Source: Burkholderiales bacterium
GTDB taxonomy: Bacteria > Pseudomonadota > Gammaproteobacteria > Burkholderiales > Burkholderiaceae_C
DNA: 32,515 bases
Direction of reading: 5' to 3'
Assembly: GCA_947508055.1 (NCBI GenBank)
Contig: CANNRR010000022.1
Coordinates: 1 to 32,515 of the forward strand
Under the pieces are notes generated by a model, which saw only the letters and a program-made list of their open reading frames with translations, had not been told where the DNA came from and did no database searches. The translations under genes were made by a program, and so were the position numbers. Shown piece by piece: positions 8,009-16,471 of the stretch; positions within the stretch are counted from its first letter, which is position 1, and every line of letters begins with the position of its first letter.

Positions 8009-10049
8009 TATTTGGCGTTACTTTGGTCAATTCATAAAACCGCGCCCGATTACCCCCTGCAACCTTGGACTGGTACATCGCCGCATCGGCCCATTTCATG
8101 ATGTCGGTTTGGCTGGCTTCGTGGTTGACAAACAGCACCACGCCGATGCTGGCACTGCAATGGTACTCTAGCATTTTGTCTTCCTCACCCAGCTGTGTCA
8201 CGGTCAAGAGATAGGGTGCAGCCAGACTGACCCGAATTTTTTCTGCCACACCAGAGGCTTGTTCGGTGGACAGTGCTTTGTCGGCACCCAGCTCACTAAG
8301 TATCACCACAAATTCGTCGCCGCCAAAACGGGCCACGGTGTCCACTTCGCGCAGGCATTCGGTCAAACGCCGGGCTGCCTCGATCAGCAGCAAGTCACCC
8401 ACTTCATGGCCATGGGTGTCGTTGAGCGGCTTGAAGTTGTCCAGGTCCAGAAACATCAAGGCGCCGTACAACCCATTGCGCTTGCTGGCTGCCATGGTTT
8501 GGCCCAAGCGGTCGTCAAGCAGGCGGCGGTTGGGCAGGCCGGTCAGCGCATCAAAATAGGCCATCTGGCGCATTTGCGCCTGTAGAGTCTTGCGTTCGGT
8601 AATGTCCGAAAACAACGCGATGTAGCCCTGGCTGATGCCCTGGGGATCACGCAGGACCTGAATCGTGAGCTGCTCTGGATAGACCTTGCCATCTTTACGC
8701 CGGTTCCAGATTTCGCCGCTCCAAAAGCCCTTGGCAGTCAAGTCGCTCCACATTGCTGCATAGAAATTCGCATCATGACGACCTGACTTGAGAAATCCTG
8801 GGTTTTGACCCAGCGCTTCTGCGCGGTCATAGCCGGTGATGCGGGTGAAAGAGTCGTTGACATCAATGATGGCGCACCCGGCATCGGCGATCATAATGCC
8901 TTCGCGGGCATGGTCAAACACACTGGCGGCAACTTGGAGTTTGGCCTCGGTTCGCTTGCGTGCGGTGATGTCGCGCAGCGTGGCAAGCACGGCAGGCTCG
9001 CCGGCCAGCGTAATCGGTTGGCCTTGGGCTTCTACGTCAAAGACCGTGCCGTCGAGCTTGATGTATTTCTCATCCAGCCTGTGTGCGGTGGTGCCTTGCT
9101 CTGTGCCCGCCTTGACCCGCTTCAGCACGATTTTGTGCGAGTCGGGATGGATCAGCTCAAGAATCGGTTTGTCCAGCAGCTCTTGGGCGTTCTTGGCACG
9201 GAACATCTGAACGGCAGCCGGATTGACAAACAGCAGCTTTCCGCTACGGTGCAGAACAATCGCGTCAGGGGTCATCTCAACCACGGTTCGAAAGCGCGCT
9301 TCGCTCTCACGCATCCCCCTCAGAGCCAGCCTTTGTGCAGCAATGGAATTTTCAATGGTCTGAATTTCTCTGATGTTTGAATGGACGGTCGACTTTGGTT
9401 CTGTGTCCTGGTCAATGTGGTCGATTGCGGAGTGGATTCGCCGCAGCGGGGCGATGAAGCTACTCCGAATCAGGAAGAGGGTACCCAGCATGAAAAAAGT
9501 CAGCAGCACAAGTGCCGCCAGCAGCTTCTGTTGGTTCAGTAAGACAAGGGTTTGCATCGCCTTGAGATCAGCAACCCCAAGGTTGAGCCCCTCAAACGAG
9601 ATATCACCCGCAAGCAGTGACAGACGCTGCGTCAGTTTGAACCACTCTGCGCGGGGCCCCTCGCCGAAACGATTGCCCGCTTCGCTGGCGCTCAGAAAGC
9701 GCTCGGCATCGCTGGCCACAGCCGCGACCTGTAGATTGCTGACAAAGGCCGGACTGTTGACAACGAGTTGAACAACAAGGATCGCCTGCTTGCGCTCCTC
9801 GGGGGTGTTTGCAAATAGCACCCTTTCGCCTTGGCGTCGCAGTTCATCGAGGTTTCTGGCCATCTTTTGATGGGTGATGGTGCGCGACAGCGTCTCAGTC
9901 TGCAGTTTGTGCATATCGGCCAGCAACACCATGTGGTCACGCACGAGCCATGTTGCAATCAGCGCCACGAGCAAAACTAGTCCGGCGGCCAACTGCACAA
10001 ACCTCCCATTGGCAGAGCGGACTTTGCTGTTTAGGCGGACTGATTTCAC
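7965..10049 (-). CDS. Membrane PAS-PAS-GGDEF diguanylate cyclase
   Basis: A 694-residue protein. It has a transmembrane helix at about 19-37, a periplasmic helical region of about 140 residues, a second helix at about 178-196, a short linker, two PAS domains (about 250-370 and 375-495) and a GGDEF domain. The active-site motif is an intact GGDEF at 576-580. The product-inhibition I-site RxxD is present as REVD at 567-570, five residues before it. It should make cyclic di-GMP from GTP under the control of a periplasmic signal and the PAS domains. The start is a GTG at 10049, 25 nt after the stop of the binding-protein gene, so the two are probably one operon. The 3' end runs 44 nt into the opposite-strand acyl-CoA dehydrogenase gene. 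Confidence 0.92.
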   Translation of the reverse strand: MKSVRLNSKVRSANGRFVQLAAGLVLLVALIATWLVRDHMVLLADMHKLQTETLSRTITHQKMARNLDELRRQGERVLFANTPEERKQAILVVQLVVNSPAFVSNLQVAAVASDAERFLSASEAGNRFGEGPRAEWFKLTQRLSLLAGDISFEGLNLGVADLKAMQTLVLLNQQKLLAALVLLTFFMLGTLFLIRSSFIAPLRRIHSAIDHIDQDTEPKSTVHSNIREIQTIENSIAAQRLALRGMRESEARFRTVVEMTPDAIVLHRSGKLLFVNPAAVQMFRAKNAQELLDKPILELIHPDSHKIVLKRVKAGTEQGTTAHRLDEKYIKLDGTVFDVEAQGQPITLAGEPAVLATLRDITARKRTEAKLQVAASVFDHAREGIMIADAGCAIIDVNDSFTRITGYDRAEALGQNPGFLKSGRHDANFYAAMWSDLTAKGFWSGEIWNRRKDGKVYPEQLTIQVLRDPQGISQGYIALFSDITERKTLQAQMRQMAYFDALTGLPNRRLLDDRLGQTMAASKRNGLYGALMFLDLDNFKPLNDTHGHEVGDLLLIEAARRLTECLREVDTVARFGGDEFVVILSELGADKALSTEQASGVAEKIRVSLAAPYLLTVTQLGEEDKMLEYHCSASIGVVLFVNHEASQTDIMKWADAAMYQSKVAGGNRARFYELTKVTPNTTESAAVPASVPAS

Positions 10050-10074
10050 TTGGTGGCCAGGGTTGGAACTGGTT

Positions 10075-10854
10075 TTACATCAGACTGAATGGGACAAACT
10101 TGGTATTGAGGCGGTCAAAACGTCCGTCGCGCTTGATCTGGTCGAGGGCTGCATTGATTCGCTCGACCAGTTCCGCTTGCTTTGGGCTGATGACCATGTG
10201 CAGGGTGCCCGTGACCAGGGGCCCGGAAAGAATCGTTGACTTCAGGTTCAAATGCTGCGTCAAGTTCTCCTGTGCCATGGCCAGCGCGTTTAGCATCGGC
10301 AACACGGTCGCGTCCGCTTCACCCGAGGCCAGCAAGCTTGCAATCTCTTTCTGCGTGGTAACTTGTACGGTTTTCCAGCCCATGGATTGCGCGTGAGCGG
10401 CCTGTGCAGAGCCCCTGATGACGGCGACGGCACTGCCTGCATGGCCTGTCGTCAACGCAGGTTTTGCCAACCAGACGCTCATCGACTGGTAGTAGTCTTT
10501 AGAAAACAAAACCCGTGTCCGCCGCTCGGGAGTTGCAACAAACCCCACCACCGCGAAGTCGACCTGGTCTGCAGCCACCATATCCACAATCTTGTCGATC
10601 GACAGGGGTTGCTGCGTACAGCGAATCTTCATCGTGGCGCAAATTTCGGTGGCCATTTCAACGTTGAATCCTGTGAACTTGCCGGCCTGGTCGGTATAGG
10701 ATAGTGGTGGCGAATGCGCGATGAGGGCCACGAGGTAGGTCTTTTCCTGCGCCGCAACTGGAAAGCTGCTCAACAGCAAGACCGTTGGTAGGAGCCACCG
10801 AAATGGCGTTTGGCGGCCAAGGAAAACGGTGGTCACACGCTGCCTAACCGACAT
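10075..10854 (-). CDS. Periplasmic solute-binding protein, amino-acid type (SBP_bac_3)
   Basis: A 259-residue protein with a signal peptide (PFRWLLPTVLLLSSFPVAAQ, cleavage about residue 36) followed by a family 3 extracellular solute-binding domain. Typical points are PPLSYTD..GKFTGFNVEMATEIC, VDFAVVGFVATPERRTRVLFSKDYY and GEADATVLPM. Members bind amino acids or related small polar ligands. No ABC permease or ATPase is nearby. The next gene is a membrane diguanylate cyclase, so a sensory rather than transport role is more likely: liganded protein docking on the cyclase's periplasmic part. That role is inference from gene order. Confidence 0.88.
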   Translation of the reverse strand: MSVRQRVTTVFLGRQTPFRWLLPTVLLLSSFPVAAQEKTYLVALIAHSPPLSYTDQAGKFTGFNVEMATEICATMKIRCTQQPLSIDKIVDMVAADQVDFAVVGFVATPERRTRVLFSKDYYQSMSVWLAKPALTTGHAGSAVAVIRGSAQAAHAQSMGWKTVQVTTQKEIASLLASGEADATVLPMLNALAMAQENLTQHLNLKSTILSGPLVTGTLHMVISPKQAELVERINAALDQIKRDGRFDRLNTKFVPFSLM

Positions 10855-11165
10855 GCTCGGTCAATTGGCTGCCACGTGTTTCGGCTATTCAATTTCATAC
10901 TGTACCCTACCCTGAGTCAAAGTTGACAATGCGATTTGTCCAACGACGTACTGGCCAGTTTGTGGCTCTGTGTTCGCTCATTATGTCAGACTCAATATTC
11001 CCGCAGCGTGACCACCGAGCAACCAGTTTTGATGACTCAAGGCTTTCTTTTTGCCTCTATGCGCAGGTCGCACACGCGTTTGCTGCAGCGAAAGCGGCAG
11101 GAAATCTGAACCCCGCGTAAGATTCTTCCCTCATGCGCGACCAACTGCCATCAACGGGAATACAC
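10855..11165. other. Intergenic region between divergent operons
   Basis: This 311-bp stretch lies between the minus-strand binding-protein gene and plus-strand msrA. Besides the candidate minus-strand promoter, it contains a plus-strand TTGACA at 10923-10928 without a good -10. It also has a TAAGAT at 11118-11123, which could be the -10 of msrA, giving a leader of about 35 nt to the ATG at 11166. A 65-codon open frame (10923-11120) has no recognisable product or start signal and was not accepted as a gene. Confidence 0.5.
10892..10920 (-). promoter_or_regulatory. Candidate sigma70 promoter for the binding protein/cyclase operon
   Basis: Read on the minus strand: TTGACT (10920-10915), a 17-bp spacer, then TGAAAT (10897-10892). 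This would start transcription near 10885, about 30 nt before the ATG at 10854. The -35 is good and the -10 is modest. Confidence 0.4.
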
Positions 11166-11717
11166 ATGACCGCTTCACCCAATGCCTTACAAACCATCAC
11201 CCTCGGCGGAGGATGCTTCTGGTGCACTGAGGCTGTCTATGTGCAGGTCAAAGGCGTACTGGACGTAGAGTCCGGCTACAGCAATGGGCAGGTGCAGCAT
11301 CCCGCGTATGAGGACGTGTGCACCGGCCGCACCGGTCACAGCGAAGTGGTCAAACTGGTGTATGACCCGACGCAGATCAGCACCCATGAAATTCTGGAAA
11401 TTTTCTTTGTCATTCACGACCCCACCACGCTCAACCGTCAGGGCAATGACAGTGGCACCCAGTACCGCAGTGGTATTTACTTTTCTACACCCGAGCAACA
11501 AGCCGTGGCCCGGGAGGTGATGGCCGAGATGGCGGCCAGCGGCGTCTACAGTCGCCCGCTCGTGACCGAGGTTGTGCCTTTGAGCAACTATTGGACTGCG
11601 GAGGAATACCACCAGGATTTCTTTCAGCGTAACCCGGATCAGGGGTATTGCATGGCGGTGGCCGCGCCCAAGGTGGCGAAGTTTCGCAAGACGTTTGCGC
11701 GGTTACAAAAAGTCTGA
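11166..11717 (+). CDS. msrA: Peptide-methionine (S)-S-oxide reductase MsrA
   Basis: A 183-residue enzyme that reduces the S-epimer of methionine sulfoxide in proteins, repairing oxidative damage with electrons from thioredoxin. The active-site motif GGGCFWC holds the catalytic C17. SGYSNG, TGHSEVVKL, HDPTTLNRQGNDSGTQYRS and EEYHQDF are all standard for the family, and a further Cys in DQGYCM near the C-terminus may be the resolving residue. ATG 11166 is preferred because CGGGAA lies a few bases upstream and the conserved domain starts shortly after. An in-frame ATG at 11133 would add 11 residues. The gene is monocistronic as far as can be seen. Confidence 0.95.
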   Translation: MTASPNALQTITLGGGCFWCTEAVYVQVKGVLDVESGYSNGQVQHPAYEDVCTGRTGHSEVVKLVYDPTQISTHEILEIFFVIHDPTTLNRQGNDSGTQYRSGIYFSTPEQQAVAREVMAEMAASGVYSRPLVTEVVPLSNYWTAEEYHQDFFQRNPDQGYCMAVAAPKVAKFRKTFARLQKV

Positions 11718-11778
11718 CCTGTATCAACGTTTTTGCGGATGAAACCCGTGCCGTTGCGCCACACTGGGACTGCAACGG

Positions 11779-11784
11779 TAAGAT
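11779..11784 (+). promoter_or_regulatory. -10-like hexamer 6 nt before the EF-G-like gene
   Basis: TAAGAT is followed by GGAACC and the ATG at 11791. A TTGCGC at 11754-11759 could be a -35 at 19 bp. The arrangement fits a leaderless transcript. Confidence 0.4.
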
Positions 11785-11790
11785 GGAACC

Positions 11791-13845
11791 ATGACCCAAT
11801 CCTCCAGCACCCACATTCGTACCGTCGCCCTGGTTGGCCACGGAGCCGCAGGCAAGACCACGCTGGCTGAGACCCTGCTGGCTGCAACGGGCGCCATTGT
11901 CAGCCGCGGCACGGTTGAAAAGGGCAACACCCTGTGTGACTTTGACCCCATGGAAAAGGAGTTTGGTCACTCTCTACAAACAGCCCTGGCCAGCATGCAG
12001 TGGGCCGGAGCTCAGGTCCACCTGATTGACACACCGGGATACCCTGACTTTGCCGGGCAGGCGATTGCAGCGTTGGCGGGTGTCGACACCGCGCTGATTG
12101 TCATCAACGCGCAAACCGGGATAGAACTGGCGACCGAACGCATGTTCCATTTGGCCGGTGAGCGTGGCCTGTGCCGCATGGTGGTCATCAACAAGATTGA
12201 TGCTGACAACGTAGACCTACCCGCATTGGTGGGTACCATTCGCGACCGTTTTGGCAAACAGTGCCTGCTGCTGGACCTGCCTGCGCATGACGGAAAAGAT
12301 GTTGTCGAACTGCTGGGCCATGCGGATGGTGAGAGTGACTTCGCGTCGGTCGCTGCGGGGCACCGTGCCCTGATAGACCAAATTGTTGAAGAAGATGACA
12401 GCCTGATGGCTCGTTACCTCGAAGATGGAGTAGACCCCAGCCCGCAAGAACTGCACGCGCCGTTTGAAGCGGCACTGCGCGCCGGGCACCTCATACCGGT
12501 GCTGTTTGTCTCGGCCAAGACGGGTGCGGGGGTGCCGCAATTGCTCGATGCGCTGGCCAAATTGGCACCCAACCCGGCTGAAGGCAATTCACCACCTTTC
12601 TACAAGGGTGAGCCCGGCGAGCAACCGCAGGCATTCGCAGCGCAACCGGACGATGCATTGCATGTGCTGGCGCATGTGTTCAAGGTCGTGATGGACCCGT
12701 TCATTGGCAAGCTGGGGGTGTTCCGCGTGCACCAGGGCACCGTGCGCAAGGACGCACAACTGTTTGTCGGCTCGGGCAAGCGGGCCTTCAAGGTGGCGCA
12801 CCTGTACCGACTTCAGGGTAAGGAATATGTCGAAGTTCCCAGTCTGATACCCGGCGACATAGGCGCGGTGGCCAAGGTCGACGAGATTGAGTTTGACTGC
12901 GTGTTGCACGATTCGCACGACGAGGACAACATTCACCTCAAGCCGCTTCAGTTTCCCCTGCCGATGCAAGGGCTGGCAGTGCAAACGCGGCGTAAGAGTG
13001 ACGAACACCGTCTGTTTGAAATTTTGCACAAGCTGGAGCTCGAAGACCCTTGCTTCAAGGTGGAACGCCACCCCAGCACCAACGAAACCGTGATCCGCGG
13101 CTTGGGTGAGATGCACTTGCGCACCAAACTAACGCGCATGCAGCAGCAGTTCAAGATGGAGCTCGACACAAGCCCACCCCGCATTGCCTACCGTGAAACC
13201 ATCACCCAGGGGGCTGAGGGTCATTGCCGGCATAAGAAGCAAAGTGGCGGAGCCGGGCAGTTTGGTGAAGTGATGTTGCGCATCGAGCCACTGGAGCGCG
13301 GCGCGGGGTTTGAATTTGTCGACGTGGTCAAGGGCGGCGTCATTCCAGGCGTCTTTATGGCTGCTGTAGAAAAAGGCGTGCGCCAGGCGCTGACCGACGG
13401 TGTGGTGGCGGGCTACCCGGTGCATGACCTGCGGGTCACGGTGTATGACGGTAAAACCCATGCTGTGGACGGCAAAGACATTGCCTTTACGCTGGCTGGC
13501 CGCAAAGCCACCATGGAGGCCGTGCGCAAGGCCACGCCGATTGTTCTGGAGCCGATGGTCAACATCGAGGTGCTGGCCCCTGAAGGCGCCATTGGTGACC
13601 TGACCGGTGACCTTTCCAGTAAGCGCGGCCATGTCACCGGAACCCAGCCCAGGGCCGCCGCAACGTCTGCTATCAGTGGCCAGATTCCGCTGGCGGAGCT
13701 GGACGATTACCAGGGGCGGCTTAAGTCTCTGACAGCAGGGCAGGGCACTTACAGCATCGAGTTCTCGCATTACGCGCAGGTTCCCGCGCAGACACAGGCG
13801 CAGCTGATGGCTGCTCACAAGGCGGTCAATCTGGACGACGAATAG
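11791..13845 (+). CDS. Elongation factor G-like translational GTPase (paralog)
   Basis: A 684-residue protein with EF-G domain order: GTPase (about 8-270), domain II, III, IV (SGGAGQFGEV, GGVIPGVFMAAVEKGV) and V (EVLAPEGAIGDLTGDLSSKRGHV). Nucleotide motifs are GHGAAGKTT (16-24), DTPGYPDF, NKID and SAKTG. Switch I differs from the main EF-G: where that has RGITI, this has KEFGHSLQTA. This marks the EF-G-like paralog branch rather than the essential translocase, which normally sits in the rps-tuf operon. Its role (alternative ribosome transactions or stress) is not settled for the family. It stands alone between msrA and yaaA and may have a leaderless mRNA. Confidence 0.88.
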   Translation: MTQSSSTHIRTVALVGHGAAGKTTLAETLLAATGAIVSRGTVEKGNTLCDFDPMEKEFGHSLQTALASMQWAGAQVHLIDTPGYPDFAGQAIAALAGVDTALIVINAQTGIELATERMFHLAGERGLCRMVVINKIDADNVDLPALVGTIRDRFGKQCLLLDLPAHDGKDVVELLGHADGESDFASVAAGHRALIDQIVEEDDSLMARYLEDGVDPSPQELHAPFEAALRAGHLIPVLFVSAKTGAGVPQLLDALAKLAPNPAEGNSPPFYKGEPGEQPQAFAAQPDDALHVLAHVFKVVMDPFIGKLGVFRVHQGTVRKDAQLFVGSGKRAFKVAHLYRLQGKEYVEVPSLIPGDIGAVAKVDEIEFDCVLHDSHDEDNIHLKPLQFPLPMQGLAVQTRRKSDEHRLFEILHKLELEDPCFKVERHPSTNETVIRGLGEMHLRTKLTRMQQQFKMELDTSPPRIAYRETITQGAEGHCRHKKQSGGAGQFGEVMLRIEPLERGAGFEFVDVVKGGVIPGVFMAAVEKGVRQALTDGVVAGYPVHDLRVTVYDGKTHAVDGKDIAFTLAGRKATMEAVRKATPIVLEPMVNIEVLAPEGAIGDLTGDLSSKRGHVTGTQPRAAATSAISGQIPLAELDDYQGRLKSLTAGQGTYSIEFSHYAQVPAQTQAQLMAAHKAVNLDDE

Positions 13846-13876
13846 GCGAAAGGGCGATTTTCTGGATTGGTTTCAG

Positions 13877-13882
13877 GATAAT
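13877..13882 (+). promoter_or_regulatory. -10-like hexamer 6 nt before yaaA
   Basis: GATAAT is followed by GGGGCC and the ATG at 13889, the same 6-nt spacing seen at two other genes in this window. No strong -35 was found. The G-run could instead act as a weak ribosome binding site. Confidence 0.4.
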
Positions 13883-13888
13883 GGGGCC

Positions 13889-14677
13889 ATGCTGTTTTTG
13901 CTCTCACCTGCCAAGTCGCTCGATTACGACACACCCCTTGCGCCCCATACCCCTACCGCGCCCCTGTTCGTCAAGCAGTCGCAGGCGCTGATTACGCTGT
14001 TGCGCACGCGGTCGCCGCAAGATGTTGCGGGGTTGATGTCGCTCAGCGACAAGCTCGCCGCGCTGAACGTGGCGCGCTACCAGGCGTGGTCCACCCGCGC
14101 CACGGTCAAGAACGCGCGGGCTGCCGCACTGGCCTTTGATGGCGATGTGTATGACGGACTGAACGCCCGCAACCTGGGGGAGGCAGAGCTGGCTTGGGCA
14201 CAGGCGCATGTGTGCATTTTGAGTGGCCTCTACGGTGTGCTGCGCCCCTTGGACCTGATGCAGCCTTACCGGTTGGAGATGGGCACGCGCCTTGCCAACC
14301 CGCAGGGGCGCGACCTGTACCACTTCTGGGGCACACAGATCACCGACTACCTGAACAAGCGATTGCGAGCCGATATTAGCCCTGTAGTCATCAATTTGGC
14401 GTCGCAAGAGTACTTCAAGGCAGTGGATGCCAAGGCGCTCAAGGCCCGCGTGGTGGATTGCGTGTTTGAAGAACTGCGCAACGGCCAGTACAAAATCGTC
14501 AGTTTCTCGGCCAAGCGCGCACGCGGCATGATGGCGCGTTTTGCCGTCACCAACCAGTTGGTGCAGCCCGAGCAACTGCGCGCCTTCGATGAAGACGGCT
14601 ACGCGTGGGATGCCGCCCACTCGACCCCGCAGCGCTTGGTGTTTCGACGTAATTGGCCGCCAGCCCCCGTAAAATAA
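13889..14677 (+). CDS. yaaA: Peroxide stress protein YaaA (DUF328/UPF0246)
   Basis: A 262-residue protein matching the YaaA family over its whole length: MLFLLSPAKSLDY at the start, then LAALNVARYQAW, AFDGDVYDGL, ILSGLYGVLRPLDLMQPYRLEMG, and the C-terminal FSAKRARGMMARF. In E. coli YaaA is induced by OxyR and limits free iron during hydrogen peroxide stress; the protein binds DNA with a helix-hairpin-helix-like element. It is cytosolic. Having msrA two genes upstream gives a mild oxidative-stress flavour to this stretch. It is followed 12 nt later by the hydrolase gene, so the two may be co-transcribed. Confidence 0.95.
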   Translation: MLFLLSPAKSLDYDTPLAPHTPTAPLFVKQSQALITLLRTRSPQDVAGLMSLSDKLAALNVARYQAWSTRATVKNARAAALAFDGDVYDGLNARNLGEAELAWAQAHVCILSGLYGVLRPLDLMQPYRLEMGTRLANPQGRDLYHFWGTQITDYLNKRLRADISPVVINLASQEYFKAVDAKALKARVVDCVFEELRNGQYKIVSFSAKRARGMMARFAVTNQLVQPEQLRAFDEDGYAWDAAHSTPQRLVFRRNWPPAPVK

Positions 14678-14708
14678 GCGTAGGCAGCTATGAAAATAAG
14701 AGCAAACG
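14655..14708. repeat. Interspersed repeat, copy R2, spanning the hydrolase start codon
   Basis: GGCCGCCAGCCCCCGT, then AAAATAAGCG, GGCAGCTAT and AGCAAACG at exactly the same spacing as copy R1 at 2056-2108: 30 nt separate the two conserved end blocks in both. About 34 of the 47 aligned bases match by eye. It overlaps the end of yaaA and the first codons of the next gene. Confidence 0.55.
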
Positions 14709-15601
14709 GAGTCGACATCGAAGTCGAAGACACTGCCGATATCAACCCCCAGGACACCGAGGTTTACACCCGTCCGGTCGTGCTGCTCATCATGGGCTTG
14801 GGCATGCAGCTGATTGCCTGGCCAGCACAACTGGTGGACGAACTGGTGGACGCGGGTTTTCGCGTGATCCGCATGGACAATCGCGACATCGGCCTGAGCC
14901 AGCATTTTGACCATTTTGGCAAGCCGAATATTTTGCTGACGGGAATCAAATATAAGCTGGGCTTGCACATTCGCCCGCCGTATACGTTGGAAGACATGGC
15001 GCAAGATACGCTGGCCGTGCTGCACGCCCTGGACATTGCCCGGGCACACATTGTCGGGGTTAGCATGGGTGGCATGATTGCGCAGCGCGTGGCCATTGCG
15101 GCACCGCAGCGCGTAATCAGCTTGACCAGCATCATGAGCAGCAGTGGTGCCAAGGGGCTGAAGCAGGCGCACCGCGACGTGATACGCGTGTTGCTCAGCC
15201 GCCCAACCAGCGGTGTGCAGGAGGCCGTGGTAGACCACTACGTGAAGTTGTACAAGGCCATTGGCAGCCCCGACTTTCCAACGCCCGAGCCCGAGATGCG
15301 CGAACGGATCACCCGTGCCGTACAGCGTAGCTATCACCCGGCGGGTGCCTTGCGCCAGATGGTTGCCCTCATTGCCGACAGCCGCCGCGCCGATCAGTTG
15401 TCACGCATTACCAGCTCAACGCTGGTGCTGCACGGCAAGGCCGATCCGCTGGTACCATTTGAGCATGGCGAGGATGTGGCGCAGCGCATATCTGGCGCCC
15501 GCCTAGTGGGCATTGACGGCATGGGCCACGACCTGCCGCCTGAGCCAGTGTCGCAAATTCTGGACGCACTGATTCCCCATTTACAGGCGGTCAAACCATG
15601 A
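14690..15601 (+). CDS. Alpha/beta-fold hydrolase
   Basis: A 303-residue alpha/beta hydrolase. The nucleophile elbow is GVSMGG with S125, the acid is the Asp in [10 protein letters not shown], and the histidine lies in GMGHDLP near the C-terminus. The oxyanion region is LLIMGLGMQ, followed by the [10 protein letters not shown] typical of the group. The substrate is not predictable; homologs are usually called esterase or epoxide-hydrolase-like. There is no signal peptide, so it is cytosolic. The ATG at 14690 lies inside repeat R2, and the first residues (MKIRANG) coincide with the repeat end. The last 4 nt (ATGA) overlap queF, so the two are translationally coupled. Confidence 0.88.
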   Translation: MKIRANGVDIEVEDTADINPQDTEVYTRPVVLLIMGLGMQLIAWPAQLVDELVDAGFRVIRMDNRDIGLSQHFDHFGKPNILLTGIKYKLGLHIRPPYTLEDMAQDTLAVLHALDIARAHIVGVSMGGMIAQRVAIAAPQRVISLTSIMSSSGAKGLKQAHRDVIRVLLSRPTSGVQEAVVDHYVKLYKAIGSPDFPTPEPEMRERITRAVQRSYHPAGALRQMVALIADSRRADQLSRITSSTLVLHGKADPLVPFEHGEDVAQRISGARLVGIDGMGHDLPPEPVSQILDALIPHLQAVKP

Positions 15602-16455
15602 ACACACCGGAACAATCGCAGCTGGGCAAGGCGTCGGCGTATATTGATCAATACGATGCGACACTGTTGTTTCCCATCCCCCGCGCGGGCAAGCGTGCGG
15701 AGATCGGCATCAGCGGCGCAGCTCCCTTTTTTGGTGCCGACATGTGGACTGCGTTTGAACTGAGTTGGCTTGGGCCGCGTGGCAAACCTCAACTGGCACT
15801 GGCGCATTTCACCATTCCGTGCGAGAGCCTGAACATCATTGAGAGCAAGTCGTTCAAGCTTTACCTCAACAGTTTTAACAACACGAAATTTGCTGACTTT
15901 GACGCGGTGAGGGCCCGCCTGCGCGACGATATATTCGAGGCCGTCTGGCGTACCACGGGCGAGCCGGTGACCGCACCCGCGTCCATCGGCGTGACGCTGC
16001 TGGGCCCCGACCTGTTTGACCGCGAACCGGTGCACGAACTCGACGGCCTGAACCTGGACCGCCTGGACATTGAATGCGCGCAGTACACGCCAGCGCCCGA
16101 ACTGCTGACCGCCACGCCGGATGAGGCGCCGGTGTCCGAAGTTTTTGTGAGCAACCTGCTCAAGAGCAATTGCCTGGTGACCGGCCAACCCGATTGGGGC
16201 AGCGTGCAGATCAGTTACACCGGCGACCAGATCGAGCAGGGCGGCCTGCTGCAATACCTCGTGAGTTTTCGCAACCACCATGAATTTCACGAGCAGTGCG
16301 TGGAGCGCATCTTCATGGACATCTGGACGCGCTGCAAACCCATGAAGCTGGCCGTCTATGCCCGCTACACGCGCCGCGGAGGGGTGGACATCAATCCGTT
16401 TCGCACCAGTCACCCGCAGGCGTTGCCACGCAATATCCGCACCGCGCGGCAGTGA
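15598..16455 (+). CDS. queF: NADPH-dependent 7-cyano-7-deazaguanine reductase QueF
   Basis: A 285-residue enzyme of the long, two-domain (YqcD/E. coli) type of QueF. It reduces the nitrile of preQ0 to the amine preQ1 in queuosine tRNA modification. The catalytic Cys192 and Asp199 are seen in [14 protein letters not shown], and the QueF motif [11 protein letters not shown] is at about 82-92. The C-terminal half has the second T-fold with [16 protein letters not shown]. No other queuosine genes are in the window. It begins with an ATGA overlap of the hydrolase gene, which gives coupling but no obvious functional link. It ends 16 nt from the convergent decarboxylase gene. Confidence 0.96.
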   Translation: MNTPEQSQLGKASAYIDQYDATLLFPIPRAGKRAEIGISGAAPFFGADMWTAFELSWLGPRGKPQLALAHFTIPCESLNIIESKSFKLYLNSFNNTKFADFDAVRARLRDDIFEAVWRTTGEPVTAPASIGVTLLGPDLFDREPVHELDGLNLDRLDIECAQYTPAPELLTATPDEAPVSEVFVSNLLKSNCLVTGQPDWGSVQISYTGDQIEQGGLLQYLVSFRNHHEFHEQCVERIFMDIWTRCKPMKLAVYARYTRRGGVDINPFRTSHPQALPRNIRTARQ

Positions 16456-16471
16456 CGCGAGGGCTGTAGCC

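Noticed and set aside
10923-11120. 65-codon plus-strand open frame in the gap before msrA
   Set aside because: It has no ribosome binding site, no recognisable domain, and lies across promoter-like sequence; it is most likely chance.
14106-15153. Long antisense frames opposite yaaA and the hydrolase
   Set aside because: They mirror codon bias of high-GC genes on the other strand and show no independent domain.
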